Shown piece after piece: positions 44,235 through 53,844 of a DNA stretch of 64,000 nt. The stretch's first letter is position 1. The number at the start of each line of letters is the position of its first letter. The translations under genes were made by a program, and so were the position numbers. The notes under the pieces are model-generated. The model had not been told where the DNA came from and searched no databases. It was given only the letters and a program-made list of their open reading frames with translations. Source of the stretch: Burkholderia gladioli (GTDB lineage Bacteria > Pseudomonadota > Gammaproteobacteria > Burkholderiales > Burkholderiaceae); assembly GCF_000959725.1 (NCBI RefSeq), contig NZ_CP009322.1, positions 3,162,001-3,226,000 on the forward strand, given 5' to 3'.

Positions 44235-45897
44235 TGGCTCTCTCTTCGGCCGCCGCGGCCGTCGAGAGCATCGACGACGCGAGCAGCGCTTGTGTATATG
44301 CGTGCGAGGGCGCGTTCAGCACATCGAGCGCATCGCCCGATTCCACCACGCGTCCCGCCTTCATCACGATCACCCGGTGCGCCATCGCGCGCATCACCGC
44401 CAGGTCGTGGGTGATGAACAGATAGCTCAACCGGTACTTCTTCTGCAGATTCGTCAACAGCTTCAGTACCTGCTTCTGGATCGACACGTCGAGCGCGCTG
44501 GTCGGCTCGTCGAGCACCAGCAACTCGGGTTCGACCGCCAGGGCACGGGCGATCGCGATCCGCTGCCGCTGCCCGCCGGAGAATTCGTGCGGATACCGTA
44601 GCATCGCCTCGGCCGGCAGCCCGACCTCGTCGAGCAGCGCGGCAATTCTGCCACGCCTTGCGCTCGCCGTCATGTCCGGCCGGTGCAGGGCCAGCCCCTC
44701 GCCGACGATCTGCTCGACCGTCATGCGCGGCGACAGCGAGCCGAACGGGTCCTGGAACACCACTTGCATGCGGCCGTAGAGTTCGCGCTTGCCGCGCGAG
44801 CCGCGCACCTCGGCGAGCGGCAGCCCGTCGATCTCGATGGCGCCGGCCGCCGGCTGCTGCAGGCCAAGCACGGTGGCCGCCAGGGTCGACTTGCCGGAGC
44901 CCGATTCGCCGACGATGCCGATCGTCTCGCCGCGGCGCAGCGTCAGCGCCACCTCGTGCACGGCGCGAAAGCGGGTCTTGCCGAACAGCGAGCGCAGCCC
45001 CTTGGCGGCGGTGCGGTAGTCGACCGCCACGTCGCGCACCTCGAGGATCGGCCGCGCGTCGGCCGCCACCGGCTCGACCTCGCGCACCGGCTCGCTGTCG
45101 AGCAGCCGCTGCGTATAAGGGTGTTGCGGGTTGGCGAACAGCGCGGCGGTCTCGTTGGTCTCGACCAGCACGCCCTTCTCCATCACCGCCACGCGCTGCG
45201 CGAAGCGGCGCACCAGGTTCAGGTCGTGGGTGATCAGCAGCACCGCCATGCCGCGCGTGGCCGCCTCCTGCTCCTGCAGCTCGATCAGCAGGTCGACGAT
45301 CTGCTGGCGCACCGTCACGTCGAGCGCGGTGGTGGGCTCGTCGGCCAGCAGCAGGCGCGGCCGGCAGGCCAGCGCCATGGCGATCATGGCGCGCTGGCGC
45401 TGGCCGCCCGAAAGCTGGTGCGGGAAGCTGTCGATGCGCCGCTCCGGCTCGGGAATCCCGGTGCGGCGCAGCAGTTCGATGCCGCGCTCGCGCGCCGCGC
45501 CGGGCCGCAAGCCCTCGTGCAGGCGCAGGCTCTCGGCGATCTGCTTGCCGACCGTGTAGAGCGGGTTGAGCGCCGTCATCGGCTCCTGGAACACCATCGC
45601 GATGTCGGCGCCGCGGATCCCGCGCATCTGCTGCTCGCTCTTGGCCAGCAGGTCCTCGCCGTCGAACAGCATGCGCCCCGACAGCTCGGCGTCGCGCACC
45701 AGGCGCAGGATCGACAGCGCGGTCACGCTCTTGCCCGAACCCGATTCGCCGACCAGCGCGACGCGTTCGCCGCGCGCGATCGACAGCGACAGCGTCTGCA
45801 CCGCGGCGCGGCCGCCGAAGCTGGCGGAAAAATCCTCGATGCTCAGCAGCGGCCTTTCGTGGGACGGATTGGACTGCTTGGACTGGATTGGCGTCAT
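44227..45897 (-). CDS. yejF: YejF-type peptide ABC importer ATPase (two ATPase domains)
   Basis: The 556-residue protein has two complete ATPase domains. Each has Walker A (GESGSGKS), the signature (LSGGQRQRAMIAMAL and FSGGQRQRIAIARAL) and Walker B (LLLADEPTTALDV and LLVLDEPTSALDV). The start at 45897 (MTPIQSKQSNP) is used because it lies one base after the permease stop; a longer frame exists. YejF powers import of oligopeptides, including microcin C in E. coli. Confidence 0.93.
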   Translation of the reverse strand: MTPIQSKQSNPSHERPLLSIEDFSASFGGRAAVQTLSLSIARGERVALVGESGSGKSVTALSILRLVRDAELSGRMLFDGEDLLAKSEQQMRGIRGADIAMVFQEPMTALNPLYTVGKQIAESLRLHEGLRPGAARERGIELLRRTGIPEPERRIDSFPHQLSGGQRQRAMIAMALACRPRLLLADEPTTALDVTVRQQIVDLLIELQEQEAATRGMAVLLITHDLNLVRRFAQRVAVMEKGVLVETNETAALFANPQHPYTQRLLDSEPVREVEPVAADARPILEVRDVAVDYRTAAKGLRSLFGKTRFRAVHEVALTLRRGETIGIVGESGSGKSTLAATVLGLQQPAAGAIEIDGLPLAEVRGSRGKRELYGRMQVVFQDPFGSLSPRMTVEQIVGEGLALHRPDMTASARRGRIAALLDEVGLPAEAMLRYPHEFSGGQRQRIAIARALAVEPELLVLDEPTSALDVSIQKQVLKLLTNLQKKYRLSYLFITHDLAVMRAMAHRVIVMKAGRVVESGDALDVLNAPSHAYTQALLASSMLSTAAAAEERAND

Positions 45898-45898
45898 C

Positions 45899-47008
45899 TC
45901 ACTTGCCCCCGCCGAAGGCCGAGCCGCGGGCACGCGTGTCGAGCGCGTTGCGCAGTGCGTCGCCCATGAAGGTCAGCAGCAGCAGGGTGACCACCAGGGC
46001 CGCGAAGGCCGAGATCGAGATCCACCAGGCGTCGAGGTTGTTCTTGCCCTCCTGCAGCAGCTCGCCCAGGCTCGGCGTGGGCGGCGGCACGCCCAGGCCG
46101 AGGAAGTCCAGGCTGGTCAGCGAGAGGATCGCCGCGCTCATGCGGAACGGCAGGAAGGTGATCACCGGCGTCAGGCTGTTGGGCAGCACGTGGCGCCAGA
46201 TGATCTGCGCATTGGTCAGGCCCATGGTGCGCGCGGCCTTCACGTAGTCGAGCGCGCGGTTGCGCAGGAACTCGGCGCGCACGTAGTCGGACAGCACCAG
46301 CCAGCCGAACATCGAGAGCAGGATGAACAGCAGCCACAGCGAGGGGTTGAAGATCGAGGCGAAGATGATCAGCAGGTAGAGGTCGGGCATTGAGCTCCAG
46401 ATCTCGATCAGGCGCTGGCCGATCAGGTCGGTGCGCCCGCCGTAGAAACCCTGCACCGCGCCCGTGAAGACCCCCACCACCACGCCCGAGATGGTCAGCG
46501 CGAAGGCCATCAGCACCGAGAGCCGGAAACCGTACAACAGGCGCGCGAGCACGTCGCGGCCGAACTGGTCGGTGCCCAGCCAGTTGCTCGACGAGGGCTT
46601 GGCCGGATACGGGTTCTTCGCGAAATAGTCGATCGTGTCGTAGCGGTAGCGGCTGGGCGGATAGATCACGAAGTTGCCGTTGCCCTCGAGGCGCTTCTGG
46701 ATATACGGATCGAGATAGTTGGTCTTGGCGGGGAAATCGCCGCCGAACAGCGTCTCGGGGTACTCCTTCACGATCGGGAAGTAGTAGTGCCCGTCGTAGC
46801 GCACCACCAGCGGCCGGTCGTTCGAGAGCACGTCGGCGAACAGGCTGATCACGAACAGCGTCGTGAAGATCACGAAGCTCCAGTAGCCGAGCGGCTGGCG
46901 CCGGAAGCGCAGCCAGGTGCGCCGCCACGGCGACAGCGACGCCTGCAGGCCGGCCGTCGGATCAGTGGTCCAGGCGGGAGAATTGGATGCGGGGGTCGAC
47001 GAGGACAT
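45899..47008 (-). CDS. yejE: YejE-type peptide ABC importer permease
   Basis: The 369-residue permease has a long periplasmic loop after the first helix (SNDRPLVVRYDGHYYFPIVK, typical of YejE). It then has the ABC coupling motif ARTMGLTNAQIIWRHVLPNS and about five further helices. It overlaps yejB by 47 bases. With YejB it forms the channel for peptides. Confidence 0.94.
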   Translation of the reverse strand: MSSSTPASNSPAWTTDPTAGLQASLSPWRRTWLRFRRQPLGYWSFVIFTTLFVISLFADVLSNDRPLVVRYDGHYYFPIVKEYPETLFGGDFPAKTNYLDPYIQKRLEGNGNFVIYPPSRYRYDTIDYFAKNPYPAKPSSSNWLGTDQFGRDVLARLLYGFRLSVLMAFALTISGVVVGVFTGAVQGFYGGRTDLIGQRLIEIWSSMPDLYLLIIFASIFNPSLWLLFILLSMFGWLVLSDYVRAEFLRNRALDYVKAARTMGLTNAQIIWRHVLPNSLTPVITFLPFRMSAAILSLTSLDFLGLGVPPPTPSLGELLQEGKNNLDAWWISISAFAALVVTLLLLTFMGDALRNALDTRARGSAFGGGK

Positions 47009-48014
47009 AGCAGACGTCAGCGATGAGTTTGGTGATGAGGCCGATCAGCGTGAACAGGAACAGCGAGCCGAGCACGACCGGGTAATCGCGGCGGATCACC
47101 GAGTCGTAGGAGAGCTGGCCCATGCCGTCGAGCGAGAACAGCGTCTCGATCAGCAGGTTGCCGTTCAGGAAGGCACCCACGAAGGCGGCGGGCAGGCCCG
47201 TGACGAGCGGGATCGCGGCGTTGCGCAGCACGTGCTTCCACAGCACGTCGCGCTCGGGCGCGCCCTTGGCGCGGGCGGTCAGCACGTATTGCCGGCCGAT
47301 TTCCTCCAGGAAGGTGTTCTTGGTCAGGATCGTGACGATCGCGAAGTTGCCGATCACGGCCGCCGTGACGGGCAGCACGATGTGCCACAGATAATCGAGC
47401 AGCTTGCCGATCGCGCTCAGCTCGTCGAAGTTGTCCGAGGTGATGCCGCGCATCGGGAACAGTTGCCAGAAGGTGCCGCCGCCGAACAGCATCAGCAGCA
47501 GCACGCCCAGCACGAAGCCGGGAATCGCGTAGCCGGCCAGCACCATCACCGAGGTCACGGCGTCGAAGCGCGAGCCGTTGCGCACCGCCTTGGCGATGCC
47601 CAGCGGCACCGAGATCAGGTAGGTGAGCAGCACGGTCCAGAGGCCGAGCGTGATCGACACGGGCAGCTTGGAGCGGATCACCGCCCACACGCTGCGATGC
47701 GCGAAGTAGGACTGGCCGAGGTCGAAGCTGGCGTAGCTGCGCAGCATCAGGAAATAGCGCGTGAGCGGCGGCTTGTCGAAGCCGAACTGCTTCTTGATCT
47801 GCTCGATCTGCTGCGGATCGACGCCCTGGCTGCCGTGATAGCCGCCACCGCCGCCGCCGGCCTCGCCGCCGCGCGTGCTGCCGTGGCGCAGTTGCGTGAG
47901 CACCTGCTCGACCGGGCCGCCCGGCACGAACTGGGTGACCGCGAAGGTGATCGTCACCACGCCGATGATGGTCGGGATCATCAGCAGCAGGCGTCTCAGG
48001 ATGTAGGCGAGCAT
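46962..48014 (-). CDS. yejB: YejB-type peptide ABC importer permease
   Basis: The 350-residue permease starts MLAYILRRLLLMIPTIIGVV, as YejB and DppB proteins do. It has the Gly-rich stretch RGGEAGGGGGGYHGSQGVDP, a YejB trait, and the coupling region LTARAKGAPERDVLWKHVLR. It begins four bases after the yejA stop. Confidence 0.94.
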   Translation of the reverse strand: MLAYILRRLLLMIPTIIGVVTITFAVTQFVPGGPVEQVLTQLRHGSTRGGEAGGGGGGYHGSQGVDPQQIEQIKKQFGFDKPPLTRYFLMLRSYASFDLGQSYFAHRSVWAVIRSKLPVSITLGLWTVLLTYLISVPLGIAKAVRNGSRFDAVTSVMVLAGYAIPGFVLGVLLLMLFGGGTFWQLFPMRGITSDNFDELSAIGKLLDYLWHIVLPVTAAVIGNFAIVTILTKNTFLEEIGRQYVLTARAKGAPERDVLWKHVLRNAAIPLVTGLPAAFVGAFLNGNLLIETLFSLDGMGQLSYDSVIRRDYPVVLGSLFLFTLIGLITKLIADVCYVLVDPRIQFSRLDH

Positions 48015-48018
48015 CGGT

Positions 48019-49941
48019 TTACTCCTTGCCGCCCGCCGCGGCCGCGGCGGGGGTCGTGTTGCCGGCTGCCGGCGCCTTGCGGTACCAGTAGTCGATGATC
48101 CAGTCCTCGTACAGGTAGGACAGCGGAATCGTCTTGGGATGGCCCAGCGTGACCTTGTAGCCGATACGCGCGTTCGGCAGGTAGTACTGCGGCACCAGGA
48201 TGTAGAGGTTGATCAGCACGCGATCGAGCGCGTGGGTGGCCGTCTCCAGGTCGTCCAGCGTATTGGCGGCCAGCGCCGCGCGGATCAGCGCGTCGACCGC
48301 CTTCGACTTGACGCCCGGGTAGTTCTCCGAGCCGACCTGCGAGGCGGCCGCGCTGCCGAAGCGGCGCGTCAGCTCGGCGCCCGGGATGGTCACCGGCGCG
48401 TAGATGTAGGTCGTCATGTCGTACTCGAAGTTGTCGAGCCGCTTCTGGTACACCGCGCTGTCGAGCTCGTGCAGCCAGGCGTGGATGCCCAGCAGCGAGA
48501 GCGCCTGCGAATACGGCAGGATCAGCCGGTCCATGCCGGGCTGGTCGTCGATGATCTCGATCGTCATCGGGTTGCCGTTGGCGTCGCGCAGCGCGCCGTC
48601 CCGGTAGTGCCAGCCGGCCTGCTCGAGCAGCGCGCGCGCCTCCTTGAGGTTGTCGCGCAGCGAGTTCGGCGGGATCGTGGTCGGCTGCTGGACCATCGGG
48701 CCGAACACCTCGGGCGGCAGGTCCTTGCGGAACGGCTCCAGCAGGGCCAGTTCCTTCTGGCTCGGCATGCCGCTCGCGGCGAACGGGCTGGCGGCCCAGA
48801 AGCTGTTGGTACGGCGGTACTGGCCGTAGAACATCATCCGGTTCATCCAGTCGTAGTCGAAGGCGAGCGCCAGCGCATGGCGCACCCGCACGTCCTGGAA
48901 CATCGGCTTGCGCAGGTTGATCAGGAAGCCCTGCATCTGCGCCGGGCCGTCCGGGAACTCGCCCTTCTTGAGCAGGCCATTGTCGAAGTTCTTGCCGATG
49001 TAGCGGCGCGCCCACTGCGTCGAGCTGTATTCCATGCGCGCGTCGATATCGCCGGCCTTGAAGGCCTCGAGCATGGTGTACTGGTCGAGGTAGAGCTTGA
49101 ACGTCACCTGGCGGAAGCGGTACATGCCGCGTCGCGACGGCAGGTTGGCGGCCCAGTAATGCGGGTCGCGCTCGTAGACGATCGAGCGGTCGTTCTTGCG
49201 CGCGACGATCCGGTAGGCACCGCTGCCGATCGGCGGCACGTCGACGATCTGGTCGAAGGGCGGGCGCGTGCCGTCGGCGCGCATGCCCCACTTCGGCGAG
49301 AACACCGGCAGGTCGCCCGCGATCAGCGGCGCCGAGCGCTCGGCGCGCTTGAAGTCGAAGCGCACCGTGTGCGCGTCCACCACCTCGGCGCGCTTGATGA
49401 TCTCGAACTGCGCGTTGAACAGCGGCGAGGCCTGGGGGCTCGCCAGCGTGTCGTAGGAATACTTGACGTCGGCGGCGGTGATCGGGTCGCCGTTGGAGAA
49501 GCGCGCGGCCGGGTTGATGTGGAACGTCGCCGACAGGCCATCGGGCGCGATCTCCACGTCGTCGGCGATCAGCGGGTACTCGGAGGCGAGTTCGTCCCAG
49601 CTGCGCTGCATCAGCGTGTCGAACATCAGGTTCTTCATGTCCGGTGCGGGCGAGCCGCGCACCAGGAACGGATTGAGCGAGTCGTAGCTCTGCGCTTCGT
49701 CGTAGTTGTCGAAGTTGAGCGTGCCGTCGTTCGGCGCGTTCGGGTCCGCGTAGTCGAAGTGCGTGAAGTCGGGCGGGTATTTCGGCGAATCGTATTGCGC
49801 GATGGCCGGCACGGCGAGCGCGACGGACGGCAGCGCGAGACAGGCGGCCGACGCGGCGCATGCGAACGCGAGGGCCTGCGCGAGACGGCCGGCAAGACGC
49901 CGGCCGGCGCCGCGCGGCCGACGCCACGTGACAAGGTTCAT
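48019..49941 (-). CDS. yejA: YejA-type periplasmic peptide-binding protein
   Basis: About 640 residues from the ATG at 49941; another ATG six bases earlier (49947) is possible, but AGCAGG is better spaced for 49941. A signal peptide (AQALAFACAASAACLALPSV, cut near ALA) precedes the SBP_bac_5 fold: YADPNAPNDGTLNFDNYDEA, FNPERA-like NFDNGLLKKGEFPD, and MMFYGQYRRTNSFW. It captures oligopeptides for the YejBEF channel. It is the first gene of the long minus-strand run that continues into tldD, tldE and the acetyltransferases. Confidence 0.93.
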   Translation of the reverse strand: MNLVTWRRPRGAGRRLAGRLAQALAFACAASAACLALPSVALAVPAIAQYDSPKYPPDFTHFDYADPNAPNDGTLNFDNYDEAQSYDSLNPFLVRGSPAPDMKNLMFDTLMQRSWDELASEYPLIADDVEIAPDGLSATFHINPAARFSNGDPITAADVKYSYDTLASPQASPLFNAQFEIIKRAEVVDAHTVRFDFKRAERSAPLIAGDLPVFSPKWGMRADGTRPPFDQIVDVPPIGSGAYRIVARKNDRSIVYERDPHYWAANLPSRRGMYRFRQVTFKLYLDQYTMLEAFKAGDIDARMEYSSTQWARRYIGKNFDNGLLKKGEFPDGPAQMQGFLINLRKPMFQDVRVRHALALAFDYDWMNRMMFYGQYRRTNSFWAASPFAASGMPSQKELALLEPFRKDLPPEVFGPMVQQPTTIPPNSLRDNLKEARALLEQAGWHYRDGALRDANGNPMTIEIIDDQPGMDRLILPYSQALSLLGIHAWLHELDSAVYQKRLDNFEYDMTTYIYAPVTIPGAELTRRFGSAAASQVGSENYPGVKSKAVDALIRAALAANTLDDLETATHALDRVLINLYILVPQYYLPNARIGYKVTLGHPKTIPLSYLYEDWIIDYWYRKAPAAGNTTPAAAAAGGKE

Positions 49942-50092
49942 CGTCATCCTGCTGGTGGAAGGCGCCGGACGCGGGCCGGCGCGAACAACGGTGGAGAGGG
50001 GAAACCGGGCTGGCGGCCACCGCGCGGCCGCCGCCTCCCGCATCAACCGGAAGGCGGCGGCCCGCCGCGAGCCCGGGCCGTCAGGCTGGACC

Positions 50093-52873
50093 TCAGAACT
50101 TGTAGGTCGCGCCGATCTGGGCGAAGCGGCCGATGTACGTGTAGATCGACTGGTCGTAACCGGTCTGGCTCAGCGTACCGTTCGCGAAGATCGGGTCATA
50201 CGGCGGCGTGCGGTTGAAGATGTTGTCGATACCGCCGTAGATGGTCCAGTTCTTGAAGCCGGTGTAGGTCACCATCAGGTTGAACTGGCTGTACGAGCCC
50301 ACCTTCGCCGGCGCCGGGGCCGGAATCAGGTTCTGCGCGTACGGGCCGGTGAACAGCCACGTGAGCGCCGCATCCCAACGGTGGTAGCTCCAGTCCAGCG
50401 TGGTATTGCCGCGCCAGCGCGGGAAGCTGCCGCCGAACGGCTGGGTCAGCGTGAAGTTGTTGCCCGCGCCGTCCACCGGGGCCGCGCCCGGCTGGCCGAT
50501 CTTGAAGCTCTTCACGTAGGCCCAGTCGCCCGACAGCGTCAGCGTGCCGAAGCTCTTGAGCGGCAGCGCCTGGCGGAAGGTCGACTCGAAGCCGTTGGTG
50601 TCGAGGTAGCCCAGGTTGGTGTACGGCGTGATCTTGTAGAGCAGCGCGCCGGTATTCGGATCGTTGACGATCTGCGTCGGCGCACCCTGGCCGATCACGT
50701 TGTCGACGCGGATCTTGTACCAGTCGAGGCTGAAATCGGTGTAGCGGCTCGGCGAGAGCTGGAAGCCGATGTTCAGGTTGCGGGTGTGCTCCGGCGAGAT
50801 GTTCGGGTTGCCCACCGTGATCGACGTGTAGTTCTGGCCGCTCGCGGCATCGACCTGGCTGCCGATGGTGCGCGAGGCGCTGTCCTCGACGAAGGTCGGT
50901 GCGCGGAAGCCGCGGCTATACGACGTGTACAGGGTCAGCTGCTGCGCCGGCTGGTAGCGCAGGGCGAAGCGCGGCGAGAACGCGCCGCCGACGTCCGAGT
51001 AGTGGTCGTAACGGCCCGATTGGCTGAAGGTCAGGTTCTTCAGGATCGGCACGTTCAACTGGTAGTAGACCGCCGCGACGTTGCGCTGGCCGTTCACGGT
51101 CTGAAGGTTCGGCGACGTCACGAGGCCGTCGGCGAATTCCGAGCCCGGCGCGAGGAATTCGCTCTGGTGCGTGAACTGTGCGCCGAGACCCAGGCCGACA
51201 TCGCCGGTGGGCAGGTGGAACAGCGTCGGCGTGGACAGCGTCGCGTCGATCGTGTCGAGCTTCGAGATCCCGAAGGTGCTGGCGTCCTCGAACAGGCCGT
51301 TCAGCCCGTTCGGCGTCGAACCCGGGTTCGCGAAGTTCAGCGTGCCGTTCTGGTAGATGTTGTTCAGCGCATTGACGTTCAGCTCGTTCGAGAACGAGTT
51401 GGACACCGTGCTCTGCGAGTGGCTCAGCGAGGTCGCCCAATCCCAGTCACCGCCGATCGGCAGGCCGAACGAGCCCTTGATGCCGGTCGATGCGCGCCAG
51501 AACGTGGAGTTGGTCTTCTCCGCAACCGCTTCCGGGAACGAGTAGGTCAGTTGCGACGGCGCGCCCGTGGTGTTGAACGGGTTGCTGGTCGGAACGATGG
51601 TGTTGAACGGCGAGAGCTGTTGCGTGACCGGGTTCCAGACCAGCGCCGGACCCTGCGGGTTGCCGATGGTGTGGGTGCCCTGGTTCGAGGTCGACGAGAT
51701 GCTGCTGATCATGAAGTCGCCGAACGCGGTGGTCTTGTCGTCGACCTTGAAGTCGCCGTGCAGCTTCGCGTTCAGGCGTTCCGTCATCGGCAGGATCGAC
51801 ATGCTCTCGGCGGTGTTCGCCGCGCAGACCGTGCCGCCCAGGCCATTGGTGGCCGCCAGCGAGTTGGTGCCCGCCGGCCGCACGACGCTGCCCGGCGGGC
51901 AGCCGGCGAGCGCCTGCGCGTTGCCGCCCGGCAGGTTCCAGTACGAGGGTGCCAGCACCGACAGGCCGCCCGGGAAGCCGGTGAAGTCCTGGTTGCGGGT
52001 CGAATCGCGGTCCGCCAGCGTGAAGCCGTTGGACTTGTAGTAGCTGGCCGCCGCCGTGATGTTGAAGCGGTCGGCGTTCAGGTCGCCGAAGCCGGCCAGG
52101 ATGCCGAACTTGGTGGTGCCGTCGCCGTTGCCGGAATTGATCGCCGAGCCCAGGCTGCCGTCGAGCTGCACGCCGCGGAAGTCGTGCTTGGTGATGATGT
52201 TGACCACGCCGCCGATCGCGTCCGAGCCGTATTGCGACACGGCGCCGGTCTTGACGATTTCGATCCGCTCGATCGCGTTGAGCGGCAGGGTGTTCAGGTC
52301 GAAGAAGGAGTCGTCGGCGTTCGAGAAGAACGCGAACGGCGCGACGCGCTGGCCGTCGACCAGCACCAGCGTGTACTTCTCGGGCAGGCCGCGCAGCGCG
52401 ATGCCGGCCGCGCCGGCCGCGAAGCTGCTGCTCTGGCCTTCGCTCCAGCTGTTCGCCGAGTTGGCGGTGGTATTGCGCAGGAAGTCGGCCACCGTGGTCG
52501 CGCCGCTGCTGGTGATTTCCTTCGGCGTGATGGTCTGCACCTGGTTGAAGCCGACCTTGTCCGAGCTGCGGATCAGCGAACCCGTCACCTCGAAGCGCTT
52601 GATCTGCTGCACCTTGTTGCCGCCCGCGGGCGCGGCCGTCGTGGCCGCGCCCGAGGCACCCGCCGGCGCGTCGGCCGTGGCGGCCCCCACGCTGGACGGC
52701 GTATCCGCCTGCGCCACCTTGATGGCCGGACCGGATGCCAGGGCATCCGCCACTGCGGCCGGCCCCGCCGCCGGCTGGCTTTGCGCGAACGCCGGCACTG
52801 CCAGCGTCGCCGCCAATGCGATTTCCGCCCAGACGATCTGCCTCACGGCCATCGCCAACACTCTCTGTTTCAT
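50093..52873 (-). CDS. TonB-dependent outer-membrane receptor
   Basis: The 926-residue receptor starts at the ATG at 52873, with GAGGGG upstream. A signal peptide ([19 protein letters not shown]) is followed by an Ala-rich region of about 60 residues. The plug domain comes next ([55 protein letters not shown]), then the 22-stranded barrel ending in QIGATYKF. No FecA-type signalling domain is clear. It resembles receptors for carbohydrates or other organics rather than siderophore types, but the ligand cannot be told. The TonB-ExbBD operon and an XRE/cupin regulator lie next to it. Confidence 0.92.
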   Translation of the reverse strand: MKQRVLAMAVRQIVWAEIALAATLAVPAFAQSQPAAGPAAVADALASGPAIKVAQADTPSSVGAATADAPAGASGAATTAAPAGGNKVQQIKRFEVTGSLIRSSDKVGFNQVQTITPKEITSSGATTVADFLRNTTANSANSWSEGQSSSFAAGAAGIALRGLPEKYTLVLVDGQRVAPFAFFSNADDSFFDLNTLPLNAIERIEIVKTGAVSQYGSDAIGGVVNIITKHDFRGVQLDGSLGSAINSGNGDGTTKFGILAGFGDLNADRFNITAAASYYKSNGFTLADRDSTRNQDFTGFPGGLSVLAPSYWNLPGGNAQALAGCPPGSVVRPAGTNSLAATNGLGGTVCAANTAESMSILPMTERLNAKLHGDFKVDDKTTAFGDFMISSISSTSNQGTHTIGNPQGPALVWNPVTQQLSPFNTIVPTSNPFNTTGAPSQLTYSFPEAVAEKTNSTFWRASTGIKGSFGLPIGGDWDWATSLSHSQSTVSNSFSNELNVNALNNIYQNGTLNFANPGSTPNGLNGLFEDASTFGISKLDTIDATLSTPTLFHLPTGDVGLGLGAQFTHQSEFLAPGSEFADGLVTSPNLQTVNGQRNVAAVYYQLNVPILKNLTFSQSGRYDHYSDVGGAFSPRFALRYQPAQQLTLYTSYSRGFRAPTFVEDSASRTIGSQVDAASGQNYTSITVGNPNISPEHTRNLNIGFQLSPSRYTDFSLDWYKIRVDNVIGQGAPTQIVNDPNTGALLYKITPYTNLGYLDTNGFESTFRQALPLKSFGTLTLSGDWAYVKSFKIGQPGAAPVDGAGNNFTLTQPFGGSFPRWRGNTTLDWSYHRWDAALTWLFTGPYAQNLIPAPAPAKVGSYSQFNLMVTYTGFKNWTIYGGIDNIFNRTPPYDPIFANGTLSQTGYDQSIYTYIGRFAQIGATYKF

Positions 52874-53089
52874 CTTGCCCCTCTCGCTGAACAAATAGAC
52901 CCCACCCGTCGCGCGCGAAATCTCATGAATTTCGTTCACCGCCGACGCGGCATCGCGTTTCGGCACCGATTGCCAAACCCTGTTTTATTGCCGGTTCCCT
53001 GCTGTGTAGTGCGTGTTACCGCGTCGCCCGCAGCGGATGCATCCATGACGGCATCCTTACAAGTTGTTAGTCCTGCGAACGATACTGCC

Positions 53090-53206
53090 TGAGCGACAGC
53101 TGCCTGCTTCGCGACCGGTTCGATCGACCGGGTCGTCGCGACCCCGCGCCCTCCGCGGTGCCGCCTGCCTTGTTCGCGGGCCGTGGCACAGGCCCGCTGT
53201 TTTTTT
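53090..53206 (+). ncRNA. Candidate structured small RNA with terminator, plus strand
   Basis: On the plus strand three hairpins follow one another: TCGCGACCGGT (53109-53119) with its partner at 53127-53141, CCGCG/CGCGG (53144-53158), and GCGGGCC/GGCCCGC (53176-53197). The last is followed by TGTTTTTTT, a strong intrinsic terminator. No plus-strand gene ends here. A weak promoter can be read at TTACAA (53066-53071) and GATACT (about 53090). It lies antisense to the gap between two minus-strand genes. A small RNA is inferred; the terminator itself is clear. Confidence 0.4.
53176..53206 (+). terminator. Orphan plus-strand intrinsic terminator
   Basis: GCGGGCC (53176-53182) and GGCCCGC (53191-53197) with a GTGGCACA loop, then TGTTTTTTT. 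Both flanking protein genes run on minus, so it must serve a non-coding or unannotated plus-strand transcript. Confidence 0.75.
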
Positions 53207-53255
53207 GCCGCCTACTGCTTCCCCCTGTCGGCCACCTGCTCGCCGCCAGTTCGGA

Positions 53256-53831
53256 TCAGAACAATCTCGGTGTCCCGACCCAGACGATCCACGACTCCTC
53301 GGTCGACACGTTGCGCCATGCGTGCGTGACATTGGCCTCGTAGTGCGCGGTATCTCCCTGCTTCAGCGTGAAGGTGCGCCCGTCGAGGGTCAGCGCGATT
53401 TCGCCGCGTATCACGTACAGGAACTGCTCGCCCGTATTCGACGCCACGGCGGACTGGGCATGGTCCACCGGCATCTTCACCAGCACCGCGTCGAGCTGGC
53501 GGCTGTCCATCTGGCTGGTCAGCCGCGCGAACGAATTGGCCGAATCCGCGAAGCTGAAGAACTGCAAGGTCTCGGCGCGCCGGACCGACTTGGCCTCGGT
53601 GGGCGCCTCGACGAAGTACTGCATGCTCACGCCGAGCGCGCGGGCGATGCCGACCAGCGATTGCAGCGAGGGCGTCGCGCGGCCGCGCTCGACCTGGGAG
53701 AGGAACGGCTTGGAGATGCCCGCCATTACCGCCACCTCGTCCAGCGTCAGCTTCAGCCGCTGCCGCAGCGCGCGGATCCGGCCGCCGATCGCCGCCGACG
53801 CGGACATCGATTCATCGAGGATCGGAACCAT
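53256..53831 (-). CDS. XRE-family regulator with C-terminal cupin domain
   Basis: The 191-residue protein has a helix-turn-helix (IRALRQRLKLTLDEVAVMAG, then SKPFLSQVERGRATPSLQSL) and a cupin (GEQFLYVIRGEIALTLDGRT, KQGDTAHYEANVTHAW). Such XRE-cupin proteins, like PuuR, sense small metabolites and repress transport or catabolic genes. It starts 13 bases after the TPR gene on the same strand, so it belongs to the tonB-exb operon. It is upstream of the TonB-dependent receptor and probably regulates it. No strong ribosome-binding site is seen; an ATG at 53807 is an alternative. Confidence 0.87.
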   Translation of the reverse strand: MVPILDESMSASAAIGGRIRALRQRLKLTLDEVAVMAGISKPFLSQVERGRATPSLQSLVGIARALGVSMQYFVEAPTEAKSVRRAETLQFFSFADSANSFARLTSQMDSRQLDAVLVKMPVDHAQSAVASNTGEQFLYVIRGEIALTLDGRTFTLKQGDTAHYEANVTHAWRNVSTEESWIVWVGTPRLF

Positions 53832-53844
53832 GTTAGATCGCTGT

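Noticed and set aside
49763..53092. 1109-codon open frame on plus opposite the TonB receptor
   Set aside because: Antisense to a receptor with complete plug and barrel motifs; product is Arg-rich and featureless.
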